Positions 1 to 12,084 of a stretch of DNA of 64,000 bases are shown piece by piece. This DNA is from Phaffia rhodozyma (taxonomy: Eukaryota; Basidiomycota; Tremellomycetes; Cystofilobasidiales; Mrakiaceae): positions 806,001-870,000 of the forward strand of contig JACGZH010000011.1 of assembly GCA_014706385.1 (NCBI GenBank). The letters run 5' to 3'. A program made the position numbers and the translations under genes. Each line of letters starts with the position of its first letter. Position 1 is the first letter of the stretch. The notes under the pieces were generated by a model. The model saw only the letters and a list, made by a program, of their open reading frames with translations. It was not told the origin of the DNA and ran no database searches.

Positions 1-629
1 ACCAAAGCGTCGTCTGCTTAACCGTATTATATATATGTGCAAATTCTGAGAACGGAAAGAAGGAAACCAAGACTGACAAACCTTTGAGAGAATGTCGATT
101 AACTATGAGAACGGGCGAGCGCGACAGGCCCGTCGCCATACATGCCTCGAAACATTCTTGTCCTCGTCTTCACGACCAACCAGTGAAACAGTATATCGAG
201 CTGATTCGTAGAAACCATCACCTTCTTCCAGGTAGAACGACAAAGACGACGATACAGACCGTTGGAATAACCCTCAGCCAGGCGTTCTGGCCTACCCCTC
301 CAAACCGTCGTCCAACAGCCGACGCATATGATTGCGGACCTGGATCCGCATTCCTCTCTCTCTCTTTCTTTGAACTTTTGTATCTACATCCATCTTTCTC
401 TCGTGCAAAACGAACAAAGAGAGAAGTGGGAGTGTGAGCGTACGAGTATGTATTATCAGCCAAGACTGGGTTTATCACTCCTGTCTTCAAAGCGATACTG
501 AACAAAACATGACATGGATACACGCAGAACCCTAAGACAACATATTGTTTCGCATACAGATTGATCAAGCTGACTACTTTCGTTTGATTTGCACATTACT
601 TGGTTTATGTTACATCGTGTTGGATTAGA
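1..629. other. Intergenic stretch at left edge
   Basis: No gene is supported here. The two overlapping ORFs on opposite strands (84-437 and 218-568) are low-complexity, lack recognisable domains and do not join to convincing exons. The stretch lies downstream of the SnoaL-like gene, whose stop codon is at 630-632, so it probably holds its 3' UTR and the flank of a gene outside the window. Confidence 0.5.
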
Positions 630-2121
630 TCAATCGTTGGACGGTTTGCCCGAGAATTCAGACGTTATTTTGGCGTTCACCTTCCGGGGAATCTTTTGTT
701 AGAGGCAAGAGAAGGGAAAAAGAGACCGAAACGAGATCCGTTCAGAAGCCCATCTGTTAGTCTACATCTATTGACATGAAAAAGATACCCAGAAACTCAC
801 TGCTCGTAGCCCAGACGATAGCTCTTTCCCATCCCACAAGTCTTGCATTTTGATAATTCGATCTTCACCGTCCAATTCGACGACCACGATCGAATGAACG
901 ATCTGCCGAGCCCGTACAAGGATATGAACCCGTCTGTAAATCCCAAAGAAAATAGAACAAAGAGAAACGGCAGGATCGTTCAAGAGAGAGTTCACTTACT
1001 TTCTCGGTCTTGAGAATCCGTGAATGACGTTCTTGAATCTGCTCCCATCGGAGTTCTGAGGGTGTTCGCGAGGGAAGTATCCATAAGCGAATTATCCTCG
1101 ATTCCGGCTGATGATTTTCTCAAACATGATGTTCCGATGCAATTCCTCCTATCAGCTTTGAATATTCGATCGGCTGGTGACAAGCAGGTTGATATCAGGT
1201 AGATATGCGATAGAACGTACGACCGAGGACCAATGCGCCGAGTACTCGTGATAGCCATGGCATCTGCCATCCCGATGAATAGTATACTGATTCAGTAAAC
1301 CGATGAGAAAGAAGAAGTCCACTCCTGACCATCAGGCAGAACAAAATCTTACTCGATGGAAGGATCTTCAAATATTGCATCTGATGTCCATGACCGTTCC
1401 AAGATCGTTTTGGACGCTCTCCCAGAGAAGAGCTTGTTCGTGTCCATCCGGCAATTTCGAGTATACACAGAAACCAACGTCAGCGAAACGCCCTTGTGAA
1501 GAATCATGGGATCGCAAAAGATGAGTTGGTCGTCCTTACGTCCAGACAATCATCTAGAGTTCTCCGTCTGCTTGGTGAAAGAGAGTCAATCAAGGGTGCA
1601 CCGTTATGCGTTTCATCATCCGCATTCATGGGAAATCGATGGATCTTTGCTAGTTTTCGCTCGTCTGCCGACACTACACTACCCAAAGTCCCGCCAGATC
1701 TTTGGCGTAGAAACGTTTCGAGATAAGGAGATGCTGTCAACGCGAGAGAGAAAGATCAAAAGCAGAGGGATTTGACTCACCTGGAAGCTGGTATCGCTTC
1801 TAATATCGAAGCTGAGGGTATATGAAATGACATTCGTTGAGAGTGATGTTGATGCTGAGGATCATCGCCATCGGAAGATGTTCTCGCCGAAACAAACCGG
1901 GTTAGAATCGAACCAGTTGTCTGAACAGATTTTAGATTGCCTTGTGTAGCTTGATGAAGGACGGTTGGTTGAGTATGTACATCTGAACCAACCACCAGAG
2001 GTGCTGATGGAGTGGATGACGTTCGTTTGATGGGATAATTGAAACTTGTGGGTGCTCGATGAGATGATCCCTCACTGAAACTTGAGCGAAGAGGTTGATT
2101 TGTGAGATGTTGTTTTTCCAT
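630..2121 (-). CDS. SnoaL/NTF2-like domain protein, multi-exon
   Basis: This is a small protein of unknown biochemical role with a C-terminal SnoaL-like (NTF2-fold) domain of a type found in many basidiomycetes. The first exon (2121 to about 1781) encodes a Ser/Thr-rich, probably disordered N-terminus. Later exons give the family-like strings SRRRTLDDCLD, then SKTILERSWTSDAIFEDPS, then GYHEYSAHW, then VHSIVVVELDGEDRI with MQDLWDGK. The last exon reads IPRKVNAKITSEFSGKPSND and stops at 630-632. The match rests on the W-T-x-D-A-x-F-E-D-P motif and the SIVVVELD...WDGK strand pattern. I chose the start at 2121 because it has a good ATGG context, while the in-frame ATG at 2241 is followed by a TATATACATAAA-like stretch that looks like promoter or UTR. 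Junctions around 1000-1300 are not resolved: three frames stay open there. Confidence 0.62.
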
Positions 2122-2439
2122 TCGAGATAGCTTCAACCAAATTTGTTTATGTATATAGGTGGAAGGAGATGGTGAAATGAAGGACGAGGAGAGATCATAT
2201 GGATGACATTGACCCTGGCCTTCCCGGCCAAATCCGAACATTGGGAGAAGTCTTGCTCAGTATCTTCTCTTATCTCAACCTCTCTCTGTGTCTCTCTTCT
2301 TTGCTCTCTATTGCCTTCATTCTTTCATCCGTAGAGCAGATCAACAGATCACTGCGTAGTTGTATAAAAGTACATCATGAGTGGTTAGAATAATACAAGT
2401 CCATTGTCGAACCGATAGAGCATGAAAGCAGGTTCGATT

Positions 2440-5400
2440 TCATGCAAGGCCGCTTTCCTTGATGGGTTCGTTACGCTCCAACTTGCCGAAAAGTCTCTTG
2501 ATCTCTTGAACATGTTCTTCTATAAAATAAAGAGTCGCCATAATTGTACAATGGTAAGCACCTCATTCAGAACAACAAGAGACAAGCCACGAGTGGGCAG
2601 AACCACAAGAGAAAGCACGAGTGTGACTTACTCATGAGGTTTCCTCCCGGTACAGTGGTCCCTGTGTTTTCGCCGTTCGTTTTATCTTGAACGGACAATG
2701 AGTCAACCAATTCCCAAGTGGCATGTTGTCAGCACATGTACAGTAAAGTAAAACGTTGTTCAATTACATACGGCCATCATCCTCCTCGAACCATCGATCC
2801 AGTTGGGCAGAGATCTCCCGCGATTTCAGGCGAAAGTGAGTGCGAATCACATCAGCGACTAAACCAAGTGGAAGAGCCGAGACAACATATAGATCAGCAC
2901 GAGTGTTTTCCTTAGATTACAGATAAATCGAAACTGGAGCTACAGGGATAGGGTGGATTTATGATGTTATGAAGCATAGAATCATGAGCTCTACAAGACG
3001 TCATTAACCATCAGCAAAACAATCATCTGAAGTTAGAACGACCACAGCACTCATCTTCTCGAGAGGAATATAAGTAGAGATACATACACCATCCTACGGA
3101 TATTGGCGCTGTACTGCTTCGAAGCGGTTGAACCTCCAGAGTTTTGCCATCCAGGTTCATTCAAGTATGGTTCGTCATTCAAGATCATTGCCTGTATAGA
3201 AATAAGTACTTGAACTGAACAAAGTCGAAAGCGAATAAGAGTCAGTCTGAGCTCTCATATGTACAAGGTCGTGAATATATCGACGGACGTAGAGTGCTCA
3301 GGCCTGGAACCCATCCCTGTTGCGATCAAACAAGACGAGATATGGAATATTCAGAATTCAAAACCATCCCGAGCGTGAGAGATGAAGACGGAGAAAGATC
3401 TTACTGGCCCCGAATATGTGCCGAGTAAGCTCAAGCAGACCTTTCCTTCTGCGTATCTACATTCGTGATTAGATGCCTGTTAGCGATTATATCCTTGAGA
3501 GAATTCAAACAAGCGTTTTGAGCCATACAAGTTGGGTCCTAAACGATAACGTCCTCCATTAGTCGTCATTGTCCGGACGATTGGTGGTGATTGGTTGTAG
3601 CTATTCAAGATGAAACAATAAGCAGATGCATTGTAGAACACGAGACAAACGAAGAAGGAGATTCCGATGAACACAACCGGAGGAAATTAGCGACAAACCT
3701 CATAGGTAGAAAGATGTCAAATAGAAAACAACCATTCGCATACGGAGTATCTGCAGGACCCTATAATCCGCATGACATTTCAGTGATGGAGATTTACGAG
3801 ACGTAGGATGTTTCAGAATTGACATTACTTACGATGATGAGTGCCTTTACCAAGTCCACTCGAGTCTTCAAATATCAAAGATTGATCCAATCAGCACGAG
3901 ACGTGATCTATGTATCGTAGGTAATTTTTTACCTACCTCATCAACCCGAAGAAAGATACTGCCATCGAAGGCTACTGGTAGGTTAGTTGATAAGACGGCC
4001 AGCTCTGCCTCATGGAGATGCGCACGTTCACAGTCGGTCAGCCAGTCGAATCTATCAGGAAAAAAACAAGACGCCTTGAAGTGATTGAGAGATTTCTTAC
4101 CTTTTGCAATTGCGAGCGATCGCTTAGGAACTACCAACCGACGCTGTGATCAGAATGTGTGTATCAAATGGGTCAAATACATAAGAACCTACTATTCGCT
4201 CCTCGGAGTAGCGCTGCTTCTTTTGAGTATGCGCTGTACAGGGTCATGTTTTGTAGAGGAGAAGAGAATACGATATCAACATTAGTGAGGAGCCTGTCGT
4301 TGTTATTTTCATAACTGAAACGAATATAACCTACTGTCGATAAGTAACTACATCATACCCACCCTCTTTCGACTCGATCGACAAATCACAATATTCAAAC
4401 CGGACTTCCTTCGCCCACGCCTCGTAGTTCGCTCTGATCTTTCTCATATCTTCGTAGTCCACATCGGTGGTCGTATCAACTGAGGTAGGTATTGATAATC
4501 CGTGTCGGCGTGATAAAGAAGATTGTAGACGGGCCATGAACTGAGAACCCTTTTGATCAAGTAAGGCTCGATCAATAGAGTTAGCCGTAGAGATAATTCG
4601 TTGGCTAAGAATTGATAAAACGTTAGTTATTCATTTCTGATTAAAGTGTTATGCAGAACTCGGATTAGAGAATCTAACGCACCAAAATTCTTGTAGTTTC
4701 AGTTTTTCATTCAAACCAAGCGACCCGTCATCCTGTTGTGCAACAACGATAGAACTACTTGGTTCGGTCAAACCTACATCGAAATCTCGAGCTTCAGTCT
4801 TGTTTGATGGCACGTGAAAGAACGCAACAGTCGGTTAGATTTCGATCAGGTCTCATAGCGATAAGATCATGAAAGTAGAACGACAGACCATCTGAAATCC
4901 TTTCATAGCTGCTAAAGCTTGTATAACTATGTTTTCCAAAAGCTCTCGAGGTCCTTTTAGAGTATAGCTTTCTTTCCATTCAGCCAATGTGTTGATGTAT
5001 GTGAGATGGCACGAACAGACTCACCGGAAGAGCCTTCATATGTGACTTCCCTTTCTACAATCTTACTGGAGTCCGAGGATGTCGTCTTGTGAACGTTAGA
5101 GCCGACTCGAATCATTTGTGGCATGGATAGTGCAGCCGAGAGTGCCTCATGGTTGGAAACTATCTGATAGAATTAATAGACACACAGAATGAAAGAATAA
5201 CATGCGAAGAAGGATCGGTTAGCAAAATATAATATGATCACAACGCATTCGGTTTGAGGGAAGGAAGCGCATACTTCAAGCCATTTAAAGAGTTCAGAAT
5301 ACAAAGACGATCTAGCAGCCATATCTGTTAAAGCTGTTGTAACACAAAATATTATCAGATGCGCAATGCTCCCATTTGAACCATAAAAAACACTAAGAGA

Positions 5401-7464
5401 ACATACAGTCATTCCTCAGCAGTCGACTTAGAATCATGTTGAACCTCCTTCGGATCCCCGTCAACGTAGTAGGATGAACCAAGTAATCCGAAGTTGTCGA
5501 ACCACCGTCTCGTCTTAGGTTGGGTAAATACACTCGGACTTGAGATAATAATGTAGATAGCAGCTTATCTTGTCGTTTTTGCTCAGCATGTGCAGCCTTC
5601 AGACCGGATCGCTGTATGCTCATTCGTATCCGATCCCAAACATAATTACAAAAGCAAGTTCTTCTATGAGTTCGGTTCGTTGACTATATCATGAAAGTAT
5701 TGCGGATGAGATAAGAGAAGCCTAGCACATACGTCTTCAGAACTGCTCCCTGAATAGCCGGTTCCCCCTGCGTAAGTGTTTCTCGGACCCATGTCGCTCA
5801 TAAGTCTCGACTTTTTGTTCACTGGGGAAGAACAAGAAGGTGATGTAGCAGGTATTTGACGGGAATTGGAATACTCTAAGGTGTTGTAAGTTTGGGAGAA
5901 CAGGCGAGTGAGCATGATCAAGCCTAAGTGATTGAACAGAGAACGAATGTTTTGAGCGCGTGAGATCAGTCGTTTGGTTTTAGCTGGTTTGATGTGCCTA
6001 TAAGGAAGGATAGAAAAGGTAGAGATGATGGACGAACCTATCTGCATCAAGACTCCCTGCAGATTCGCGCAATGGAACAGATCCTTTGGTTCAGATTCTG
6101 TTACCTTTGCCTTTGATTCTGATGGCTGGGAAACATCCTTCCCGAGATGGCCTTCTACCAGCTCCCCACAGGCCATGCACAAGACTGAGGAACAGTTTGG
6201 ACATGATTTGTTTATAAGAGAAGAGATATGCTGCAGGTAGATAGGATACGTTGGCTTCAAATGTGTTCGAAAAGAGGAACTGTTTGGTGAACGCTATTAA
6301 AGACAATGATCAATGACGAATGAGACAAAGATACTCACAAGAATGGGAAGCTACTTCCAGAATGATCATAAACAAACCGAAAGGCAAAGACACACTGATC
6401 AACGACGTTGATACATTATGGACGATTCTTTGATATATATATATATTTAAAAGGAAAAGAACTTACAAAGTCTTTCTTCGTCCGCTTCCATGAGCGACCA
6501 CACCGACAGACCAAAGGATGTTCGGCTACGTCTCTCCAGAGGTTAAACAGATACTCCTGTTCCCCTCTTTCCGGGCAGCCACTCATCCATTCTCCAAATG
6601 TACACAACTCTCCCTTGAATCTAGTACCACCAACATCTAAGATAAATTCTTCCGGTTCCTCATCTACCTCAATCACCTTTTCCTGCCGATCTTTTGAGAA
6701 AAATATACCGGCGTAGGGGTCTTTACTCGTTTTCGGCTCGGCAGTGTCGTCAAACGTTTCCTCTGTCGTGATAAGAAACATAGGGCATATGAATTCGATG
6801 AGTCGGCTAACTTTTGTGCGCGCAGGAGAAGAATACAATCAAAGGGGACGAACCGTCATAGTCGTCCTCTGTGCCGAGCTCGTCTATAGAGTTATCGTCG
6901 TCGTATGAATCGACATCTTCAATACCGCTCAGTTCCTCATCGCCATCATCCTCGCTCTCTTCCATATCACTGCCTGACATCTCGGCGGTCGGTTCAGCTT
7001 TAGCCGGATCCTATTTCGGAAAACGAGCCGGAAGACTAGGATAAGTATAGCCAACCTAGCTAGAGTTTGATCATATCCTTTGAAGCCAACCGTCCTCACA
7101 TGTACATCCTCGTTTCGTCCTTCTGAAAGATGATCGAATTCTCCCGAGAAGACTAGCTCCTGAGAGACAAAGGAGGAAGACAAAGTCAAAGTATCCCGAT
7201 TTTCTTGTTAGTGCGATGTTCTCTATTGGCTATCACAGAAGGTGCGATGGTGAGAGCATACCGCGGCCTCCATGACGTCTCCTTTGGCTCTAGTCAACGC
7301 GGCGGCCGCTGCTGCTCGGGAAGCACCCTGATTCAAAGGCCATCCGATGGAAATAGAGTTTGGAAGTGTCAGAGAGAAATCGAGACTGTCAGATCAATAG
7401 ACTTTGTGCGGAGATAGAGAAGGGATGTGCGCACCATATCCATGAGCTGCTGAATGGAACCCAT
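2440..7464 (-). CDS. Large UBA/zinc-ligand/UBC ubiquitin-conjugating enzyme (hybrid E2/E3 type)
   Basis: This is a multi-exon gene for a large ubiquitin-conjugating enzyme. The N-terminus (ATG at 7464) is a UBA domain beginning MGSIQQLMDMGASRAA and followed by an ELVFSGEFDHL helix, then a Glu/Asp-rich linker. Next come Cys-rich segments: CRCGRSWKRTKKD (about 6480-6540) and CPNCSSVLCMACGE (about 6160-6210), which look like RING/IBR-type zinc ligands. The C-terminus is a UBC fold of the BIRC6/UBE2O class: FDGSIFLRVDE, GGRYRLGPNLYAEGKVCLSL with the catalytic Cys codon at 3435-3437, then ILNDEPYLNEPGWQ, YSANIRRM, INPPYPFADVIRTHFRLKSR. The last exon ends EPIKESGLA at 2440. The classical HPN tripeptide is replaced by GPNLY, as expected in this class. 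It probably loads ubiquitin and selects substrates in one chain. Confidence is high for the UBA and UBC domains and moderate for the zinc module and the intermediate exons. Confidence 0.82.
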
Positions 7465-7782
7465 AGGCTGGGACTCAACACGCTAGAACTGGGTTGAAAC
7501 GGACTGGACGGTGTAGGCTGATACCATCAGAGAACGAGGGTCGACGAGCACACAAAGGACAAAACTTTCTTCAGCTTAGTACACTCCACCTGACAATATC
7601 AAGAAGGACACACTGTCTGTAAGCCGAACGAAGAGAGATCGGGTGCGATGAGATGAAAGACGAGGGAGTAGGTAGATGATGATATAACGGTCAATAGAAA
7701 CAGAGTGAATATTAGATAATCTCAAAACTTGCCTGTTCTACTTTCGTTGCTAACCATCTCTCTCTCCTTTTCGTCTTTTGGA
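7465..7782. promoter_or_regulatory. Divergent promoter, UBC enzyme / cyclophilin
   Basis: This 318-bp gap separates two start codons that point away from each other (7464 minus, 7783 plus). It must carry both promoters and 5' UTRs. A CT-rich run (ctctctctccttttcgtctttt) lies directly upstream of the cyclophilin ATG, as is common in fungal 5' leaders. I see no clear TATA box or other named site. Confidence 0.5.
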
Positions 7783-8923
7783 ATGGCTGCTCAGTACGTC
7801 ACTCTACAAACCTCTATGGGGGACATTGTCCTAGAGCTCTACACAGAACATGCTCCCAAGGTGAGTCAGATAGTTCTGTTCTTGTTTGGGTTCTCTGGCC
7901 GAGAGAGGATCGAGAGGTGAATGAATCCTTGCTCACTTAACTGACAACTTCTTCCCTGCCTCCGATCCAACAAAACATACAAACAGACGTGTAAAAACTT
8001 TCTGGAACTCTCCAAACGAGGATATTATAACAACCAGATCTTCCATCGAATAATATCGGTATGGATTCTTTTGTTGTCTCTTTCGTTGGTTTCCATACCT
8101 CATTTCGACATCGACGCAATAGTCAGTCGATTAATTGAAGAAAAAAACGTAAACTGAATCGTTCTCTCCGACTATGCGTGTCTTGTTCAGGACTTTATGA
8201 TTCAAGGAGGAGATCCAACTGGCACAGGAAGAGGAGGAACATCGATTTATGGCGAAAAGTTTGCAGACGAGATCCACCCTCATTTGAGATTCGTCGGTGC
8301 GGGTATTCTCGCAATGGCTAATTCTGGTCCCAATTCTAACGGTATGTTACGTCTTTCTCTGCTCACTGTCTTCTCAGGCGAATGATCCGCTCAATGGGTA
8401 CCCCTTCTCTTGTTGTCATCGTCCTTTCACTGCTTTATCCAATCTAGGTTCTCAGTTCTTCTTGACACTCGCGCCGACACCATTTTTGGACGGGAAGCAT
8501 ACTATCTTTGGCCGAGTCAGCTCCGGTATGAAAGTCGTTCAAAGGTTCGTCCTCTGTTCTGGACCCTCCTCTCTATCGTTTTGCAAAATCCTCTTCCGAA
8601 GCGCCCGCCTCGTTCGCTAACCTGTGTTTTGGCCGGCTAATCTTTACTTTGTCTCATCTTGTCTCAACTTATGTCCTATGGTGGTGCGTTCATGGAGCAT
8701 AGGCTAGGAGTTGTACGTACAGACGCGCATGATAAGTCAGTCTTATAGTTTCTATCAGCTATCCTCTTTGTTTTCTTCTACTCGGTTCGTTCCTATTGAG
8801 CTCCACTAATCCTTTCGATCCTTTATATCACTCTGTGCTGGCGTGATTTGTTTCTGGAAACCTGGTAGACCTCTTCAAGAAGTAAAGATTTTCAAAGCAT
8901 TCGAGAATCCTCAATCAGAGTAA
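7783..8923 (+). CDS. Cyclophilin-type peptidyl-prolyl isomerase, PPIL1-like
   Basis: Six exons can be placed with consistent phase: 7783-7860, 7987-8058, 8191-8341, 8448-8544, 8703-8735 and 8869-8923, giving 161 residues, close to the usual length of PPIL1. The product starts [20 protein letters not shown] and contains the cyclophilin core [42 protein letters not shown] and [11 protein letters not shown]. These hold the catalytic Arg (FHR), the Gln of MIQGGD and the Phe of QFF. PPIL1-class enzymes isomerise prolyl bonds and sit in the spliceosome with the SKIP/Prp45 protein, so a nuclear splicing role is likely. There is no signal peptide or extra domain. The ATG at 7783 is preferred because an in-frame upstream TTG would add a hydrophobic leader that the family lacks. 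Confidence 0.93.
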
Positions 8924-9489
8924 ACCACCTGATTTTCTACCGCTCAACTCTGATTCATCAATTCCCCTTCCCCTTTCTTCGTCTTCTTCCTGGTCTGAGA
9001 GGCATGTATTCTGTTAAGAAGAAATTATGTTTGTTTCCACAATAATTTGATAACCTCGAGTTCAGCCGTCTCTACCACATCTCAAGTAATAATGACATGG
9101 ACGAGACAGGACAAGAAAAGAACAAACTCTTGCAGAATTGATATCATTTTCTTTCTTTTCCAAAATAAACGGTGATATATACACAAGATAGACAACAGAG
9201 AACGCGCACATACACTCCAGCGAACGTTGAGACAGGCGGGAAGGTTAAGAAGAAGGATACAGGTATGACGAGATTGAGAGTACAGATCGTTAAGAGTAGT
9301 TTATGAGGAGAACGTTTCGCATTAATCAGAAGAAGAAAAGGGTCTCTAGATGGAACAAAGGTAGCTTGGTCCAAGACAGCAGAAAGAACCGAAAGGTGTG
9401 TTACGGTTGGTCATAACGAGATACGTGAAGAGGGGAAACATACAACTACAAATGGACGCTGCCGACCAGACAGAAAGAGAGAAAGGACG

Positions 9490-9567
<78 letters not shown>

Positions 9568-9679
9568 CGCAAAGAGAGTACAGACGCAAGATGTGTACTC
9601 GCATTATACAATACAGGTTTCGGGACTGTTCATCGAGCTTCACATGCCAACCTGTTACAACTGACTCGGGCGAAGTCTC
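8924..9679. other. Convergent 3' region with CA microsatellite
   Basis: This gap lies between the stop codons of two convergent genes (8923 plus, 9680 minus). It holds their 3' UTRs and a long dinucleotide repeat at 9492-9566. ORFs called across the repeat on either strand are repeat artefacts (poly-TH or poly-CV). No gene is supported. Confidence 0.6.
9492..9566. repeat. (CA)n microsatellite
   Basis: This is an uninterrupted CA/TG dinucleotide tract of about 75 bases, roughly 37 units, in the shared 3' region of the cyclophilin gene and the finger-protein gene. It is by far the longest perfect simple repeat in the window and is expected to be length-polymorphic. Confidence 0.95.
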
Positions 9680-11118
9680 TTAGTCGGAGTAAGCATGATC
9701 CCGCCCAGTCGCCGACCTATCAGACGAATGAATCAACCTCGTTTGAGATTCGTTGACCGGAGCCATCAAGGGAGCTATAGATGCATGATGGGAGGGAGCA
9801 GTCGACTTGCGTGCAAGAGAGTTGCTGTGAAGGGACGAAACGGTCTGCGGTTGATTCTCTCCACTAGTTAGCTCAATATCAAAAAGATTTTTCGGTGCAG
9901 GTGTCTGTAAAGACGTAGTCGACTGGCTGTTGGTGAAAGTCGGACTGGTGAGGTCGTGAGATCGTTGGAATGGGGCACGACTTTCCGGAGAGAGGACGGT
10001 ATGAGGCTCGGAAATATTGAGTTTCCCTGCATGATCCGTCTTCGATCGATATGAATTCGCCAGGAACACAGATCCGTCACTCTCGTGAGATCTTACAGAG
10101 TCCGTGAGCCCTGAATAGGCTTCTTCTCCATCTTCGAGTGACCGAATAGATGGTGGAGACAATGAGCCAGAAGAGCACGTATGAGAGCTGTTTGACCGCT
10201 CTCGATTGGGTATAGTTCTGGTTTGGGATCTATGCTCGAGGCGTAGGATTCGCTGAGGGTAGTTGGATGAAAGGACATATGAATGTTGCGCGGCAGTTCG
10301 AGAGTCCGTATGATTGGAAGAGTCTGACCGAACAAGACGGGTATATGTATATGCTTCACTATGGTGAATCAGATAGATGGGATGCGACGGTGGCTGTGCG
10401 AACGAGTAAATCGGATCAAGACCGGTAGATCCAGATTGCTGAGGAGGAGTGCCCACACATGCCAGCTCATGAGAGTGAGGATGGATCGGAGACGCCGGCT
10501 CTGAATGCACGCTTCGACCAGCTCTGCAGTGCTCGAAGCCGTTGGGAGACTTGGAGGCGATGTTTGCTAACCATTGTTCTTTCATGGAAGCTTCATCCAC
10601 AGTGGACTGCTCAAAAGATCCTTGAAATGTGTGACCCCCTCCACTTCGATGCACTGAGAGATCGAAGCTTTCATCTTGGCTTTCAACTTTTAACAAGGTT
10701 TCCTCATCAGCCTCTGATTCAGGCACGGGACTCATAGCACCTTCGGTACCTTTGACGGTTCGAATTAAACCTCGGAAAGAGCTGTGAACTAAGAACAGAC
10801 CAGAAATAGTAAGATCAGATTTTGAGTAACACGCATATCAGATGGAACGCTGAGCAACGAACTGGCTGGAGGGTAAGGGTGACAGAGACTGTTGTGAGAA
10901 GCAACAGCTCGATTGGGTGATGACGACGATAATGGTTCCATTGGTTCAATCAAGTGGGCAACAGGCGCTTTCCGTTGGGTTTGGCCAACAGCGCGGATCT
11001 TGATCTTTTTGGGGCATCTCTCGGTCGTCGTGCTCAAGTCGAGGGAGCCCGTATGAACTCGATCGACGTGTTTGACAAGCGTCGTTTTCCGACAGAATCT
11101 ACATATGTAATCCAGCAT
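9680..11118 (-). CDS. Ser-rich protein with one short C2H2-like finger, unidentified
   Basis: Two exons are visible. The upstream one (from ATG 11118) reads MLDYICRFCRKTTLVKHVDRVH, a single C-x2-C-x7-H-x4-H motif, shorter than a classic C2H2 finger. It is followed by a basic stretch (CPKKIKIRAVGQTQRK). A short intron (about 44 nt, donor gtgtta, acceptor ttcttag near 10785) joins in phase to HSSFRGLIRTVKGTEGAMSPV and then a Ser/Thr/Pro-rich, probably disordered 350-residue tail ending HAYSD at 9680. It could be a DNA- or RNA-binding regulator, but the evidence is only the finger-like motif, and I recognise no family. The start is uncertain because further 5' exons could lie in 11120-11450. It ends about 2.1 kb downstream of WC-1 in the same orientation. 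Confidence 0.55.
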
Positions 11119-11583
11119 CGTCGTATCAGAGAGACAGGGACACGGCGCACGCCAGGAGACGATCACAGAAATTCCTTACGTTTTAAAACAACCAGGCTAC
11201 AAAGAGCGAGAAGAACATCAGAGTCATGACACTACCTAAACACGTGTCAGGATCTAGAGCGGTACGTACAACCAAGCACTCATATGGTCGCTTCCCAGAG
11301 TGGACCCGACCTGGCATAAGATCGTCACAAATCAGGTATCAAGCGCCTTTACCGGATTGAAAATATTCTGCATCTAAACAAAAGCCACGACTTACGGTGC
11401 CGAGCTAGAGACGAAGAGTCCGAGAATGCTTTATGGCATCTGTTTAAGATAGACCCAACATAGAATATGCACGTGGTCAAGATATTTTCGTTAATACGCA
11501 GAGAAGAAGACTAAAGACGAACTGAGGGCATGCATGCGGCTTCTCTCCCGTACTAGTATCGTCAATTTGCAAGACAATGGCAA

Positions 11584-12084
11584 TTGCAATGGCATCAAGT
11601 CAGGTACCAGTTTGCAAGAAAGAGAAAGAGAGGACATTCTGCCTGGCGCAGCCGAAAACGAATCCTCAACAAACAAGAGGAAGGGGACAAACTGGACTCT
11701 GACATGAACCGTCAGCGCAGACCGTTGGATGAACGTTTTGTCGCACCCTTCGAATTCACAACTAAACGGTCTACAGTTCGTATGGATCTTCTCATGGCGC
11801 TAGAAAGGTCCGATCCAACCCGCAGTTTCAGCCAACCCTCAATCGTCATTGACACGAGATTATTTCAGGAGCAAATAGATAGAACGTTAGCCTACTATGA
11901 GATCACTTCTTCGAGCGAATGCCTTGGAGCATCCTGCGTGTTCACAAAAGAAAGTCTTCCTAAACGGAGAAGATTTGTCAAGAGACGATACGAGCTGTTT
12001 TGGGAACGGCCAGGAAAAAAACGGATTTTTGCGGAGACAGACATCAGCCAAAAGCTATCCTACCAGAGGAAGAGGAGCAAATAG
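11584..12084 (+). CDS. Orphan basic ORF, doubtful
   Basis: This is an open frame of 166 codons with no recognised domain. The first third is Arg/Lys-rich. The part from an internal Met (MDLLMALERSDPTRSFSQ) looks more like ordinary protein, with an amphipathic stretch LFQEQIDRTLAYYEI and a very basic end. It overlaps no better ORF and lies between two minus-strand genes. It could be one exon of a small gene on the plus strand or chance. No promoter or splice support was found. Confidence 0.25.
   Translation: MQWHQVRYQFARKRKRGHSAWRSRKRILNKQEEGDKLDSDMNRQRRPLDERFVAPFEFTTKRSTVRMDLLMALERSDPTRSFSQPSIVIDTRLFQEQIDRTLAYYEITSSSECLGASCVFTKESLPKRRRFVKRRYELFWERPGKKRIFAETDISQKLSYQRKRSK

Noticed and set aside
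84..568. Two overlapping ORFs on opposite strands at the left edge
   Set aside because: No domain, no splice partner and low-complexity composition.
9398..9664. ORFs reading poly-His-Thr or poly-Val-Cys
   Set aside because: They only translate the CA repeat.
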